The notes under the pieces were generated by a model. The model searched no databases. It had not been told where the DNA came from and saw nothing but the letters and a program-made list of their open reading frames with translations. The position numbers were made by a program, and so were the translations under genes. From an uncultured Mediterranea sp. (lineage in GTDB: Bacteria > Bacteroidota > Bacteroidia > Bacteroidales > Bacteroidaceae): a stretch of 64,000 nt of DNA. The DNA is taken from positions 1-64,000 of the forward strand of contig CAMACX010000010.1 in the NCBI GenBank assembly GCA_945831575.1, in the 5' to 3' direction. Shown here in pieces: positions 62,023 to 64,000 of this stretch (positions are counted from its first letter, which is position 1; every line of letters starts with the position of its first letter).

Positions 62023-62088
62023 GATAACCCTCAAGACAGTATCAGATAACCTCAGAAACAGTATCAGATAACCCTTAAAGAAGACAGT
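62023..62088 (+). repeat. 22-bp tandem repeat x3 in spacer before the small ORF
   Basis: gataaccctcaagacagtatca | gataacctcagaaacagtatca | gataacccttaaagaagacagt. Confidence 0.9.
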
Positions 62089-62090
62089 GT

Positions 62091-62336
62091 ATGGCAACCA
62101 TAGAATGTACAGGCACCCTGCAGATCAGGACGAGCAATGAAGGCTCGAAGTCGGAAGGTCGTTATGCCATCCTCCTTACGGACGAGGGTAGCGAATACAC
62201 CCTCTACCGGGCTGGCTCCATGCCGATGGACGATCCTTACTTCGATCCCTACGACGGTGCCAAGGTCACCCTCACCGGTGAGGAGGAGGCGAACAGCTAC
62301 CTTAGGGTAACGAGTGAGCCAATTATAAATAGGTAA
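62091..62336 (+). CDS. Small acidic protein of unknown function (81 aa)
   Basis: MATIECTGTLQIRTSNEGSKSEGRYAILLTDEGSEYTLYRAG...; 21 bp spacing to next gene; no recognised family. Confidence 0.65.
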   Translation: MATIECTGTLQIRTSNEGSKSEGRYAILLTDEGSEYTLYRAGSMPMDDPYFDPYDGAKVTLTGEEEANSYLRVTSEPIINR

Positions 62337-62357
62337 AATTAAAACGATAGATAGATT

Positions 62358-63659
62358 ATGGGAGAACCAAGATTCTGTCCCGATTGTGGGACCAAGGTGG
62401 CAGACGACGAACGCTTCTGCCCCAATTGTGGAGTGGAGGTCCCTGCGCAGGCCGTTGCGCCTGCTGCCTCCGTACCTACTGCCCAAGCGGCGGCTGATGC
62501 ACCAGCGCTGTCGCAGGAGGAACCGATGATAGGTGCCGGTGCACGGGTCAACGCCACGGGTGGCATTCACCGCACCTCACACCAGCATGTGAATGTCAGC
62601 AACCAACAGGTGGATAACTCAAGCAACATCAGCAATACCACCAACAACACCACCATCGTGATGAACGGTACGGGGGAAGCCAAGTATTGTGAAGTGTGCG
62701 GCAATCCCCTGGAGGAGAAGCATCCACGTTGCCCCAAGTGCGGCAAGCAGATCTGCTTCGACTGTAAGGTGAAGGGGAAAAATCGCTGTGTGGAGTGTGA
62801 GAAGAAGGCGCGTGAGGAGTATCGCATCGCCTTCCAGCAACTGCTGCTCACGACCAACGGCAACCTCGGGGCCGCCGGTCGTCAGATGATGAACAACAAG
62901 GCACGCGAACTCGATGTGGAGGATGTCAAGGCTGACCTGGAGAAGGAGCTACTGGCCCTTTTCCGTCCCGCCAAGCCGGAACAACCTGCTGTCGCTGCGG
63001 CTGCCACTGCTGCTACAACAGCAGCTGCCGCTGCTGCCGTGGCTCAAAGAGCGGGCTCCCAGGCCCCCGCAGCAGGTACCAAGGGAACACCCAAGGGACT
63101 CGGCGCATTGAGTGGCGGCGAAGGCATCCGTCCACAACCCAAGGGCAATGAGGGAGGCGGCAACCGTACACTCTGGTTTCTCCTGGGTGGTGTAGCGGCT
63201 GTGGCCGTCATAGCCTTCCTGGCCTTTGGCGGCAAGGGAGAGAAGACGGAGTCAGCACCGGCTGAGCCACAGGCTGTGGAGCAAACCGCAGAACCGTCCG
63301 CAGCGGCACCCAAGTCGGGGACTCCCACCACACAGCCGGCCACTCCGCAGCAATCTGCTGTCGCCACACAGCCTACGCAGTCTGCACAACCTGCTCAGCA
63401 GACGCAAGCTGCGCCCGCGAAGTCAGCCACGCCTGCTACGGATGCCAGTTATGAGGCCGGCATGAAGGCTTACAAGGCTGGCGAGGGACTGGAGGCCATC
63501 GAGTGCTTCAAGAAGTCGGGCAGTGCCCAGGCCAACTACATGCTCGGCATCATCTACGAGAGCGGTTGCGGCAACGTAGGTTCCAATGCCATGATGGCCC
63601 GCAAGTACTTCAAGAAGGCTGCCCAACAAGGCTCAGCTGAAGCCAAGGCCAAGCTGTAG
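62358..63659 (+). CDS. Zinc-ribbon / second Zn-binding module / TM / Sel1-repeat protein
   Basis: FCPDCGTKVADDERFCPNCG; CEVCGNPLEEKHPRCPKCGKQICFDCKVKGKNRCVECE; TM TLWFLLGGVAAVAVIAFLAFGG; Sel1-like ANYMLGIIYESGCGNVGSNAMMARKYFKKAAQQGSAEAKAKL. Confidence 0.82.
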   Translation: MGEPRFCPDCGTKVADDERFCPNCGVEVPAQAVAPAASVPTAQAAADAPALSQEEPMIGAGARVNATGGIHRTSHQHVNVSNQQVDNSSNISNTTNNTTIVMNGTGEAKYCEVCGNPLEEKHPRCPKCGKQICFDCKVKGKNRCVECEKKAREEYRIAFQQLLLTTNGNLGAAGRQMMNNKARELDVEDVKADLEKELLALFRPAKPEQPAVAAAATAATTAAAAAAVAQRAGSQAPAAGTKGTPKGLGALSGGEGIRPQPKGNEGGGNRTLWFLLGGVAAVAVIAFLAFGGKGEKTESAPAEPQAVEQTAEPSAAAPKSGTPTTQPATPQQSAVATQPTQSAQPAQQTQAAPAKSATPATDASYEAGMKAYKAGEGLEAIECFKKSGSAQANYMLGIIYESGCGNVGSNAMMARKYFKKAAQQGSAEAKAKL

Positions 63660-63730
63660 GATGTAATTTATCACAGTATGTCATATTGTATTTAATCACA
63701 TAATTTGTAAACCCTAATATAAGAAATAGC

Positions 63731-64000
63731 ATGAAAAGAATCATTATGTTTTCAGTCTGCTGCCTTCTGATGGCAGCTACCCTTTTTGCACAGGAAGAGT
63801 ATCGTAAACCTACCGTCCTCGTAGCAGGATTCAAGCATGCAGGCAATATCTCATCCAGTGAGGCAGAGACGTTGCGCAACTCCATCATCTCTTCCCTGTC
63901 GCATCAACACCGCATTCGCTTGATTGACCTCAATACCGAAACCACCCTCTCTGAGGAGCAGAAACGCCGTCTCAACGAGGCCACCATGGATGATCTCATG
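63731..64000 (+). CDS. Secreted CsgG-like protein, 3' end outside window
   Basis: Hand translation MKRIIMFSVCCLLMAATLFAQEEYRKPTVLVAGFKHAGNISSSEAETLRNSIISSLSHQHRIRLIDLNTETTLSEEQKRRLNEATMDDLM; signal peptide; not in the ORF track because it runs off the window. Confidence 0.5.
   Translation, partial: MKRIIMFSVCCLLMAATLFAQEEYRKPTVLVAGFKHAGNISSSEAETLRNSIISSLSHQHRIRLIDLNTETTLSEEQKRRLNEATMDDLM

Overview
This 64 kb window is chromosomal DNA from a Bacteroidales/Bacteroidota genome. The assignment rests on many TAnnTTTG (-7) promoter elements, DUF5686-, GldH-, HTCS- and FimB/Mfa2-type proteins, and general gene content. About 45 genes are supported. Housekeeping blocks: der (partial), mlaFE-like, lptB, tig-clpP-clpX, recQ, guaB, a SurA/parvulin-OstA outer-membrane biogenesis block, mutL, ferredoxin/aldo-keto reductase genes, a hexuronate locus (uxaB / LacI / uxaC), a MurU-AmgK-RapZ_C cell-wall recycling pair, ispF, gldH, ricT-like, holB-like, metF, prmA, a split chromate transporter plus HTCS, and purL. 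The strongest accessory candidate is the right end (about 56.1-64.0 kb). It is a co-directional cluster of a lytic transglycosylase, a zinc-ribbon protein with a C25/clan-CD-like His/Cys peptidase domain, a zinc-ribbon/SPFH (YdjI-like) protein with a long coiled coil and zinc ribbons at both ends, a small orphan protein, a zinc-ribbon/TM/Sel1 protein, and the start of a secreted CsgG-like protein cut by the window edge. A second point of interest is a scar-like island (about 32.3-36.8 kb). It holds a secreted caspase-like protein, a frameshifted relic of a paralogous caspase C-terminus, helically phased 11-bp and 22-bp repeat arrays, a pair of ~72-bp direct repeats, and a DUF3791 gene followed by a 15-codon stub of what looks like its usual DUF3990 partner. 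No rRNA, tRNA, CRISPR array or intact transposon was recognised. All family assignments come from reading the sequence; no database search was run.
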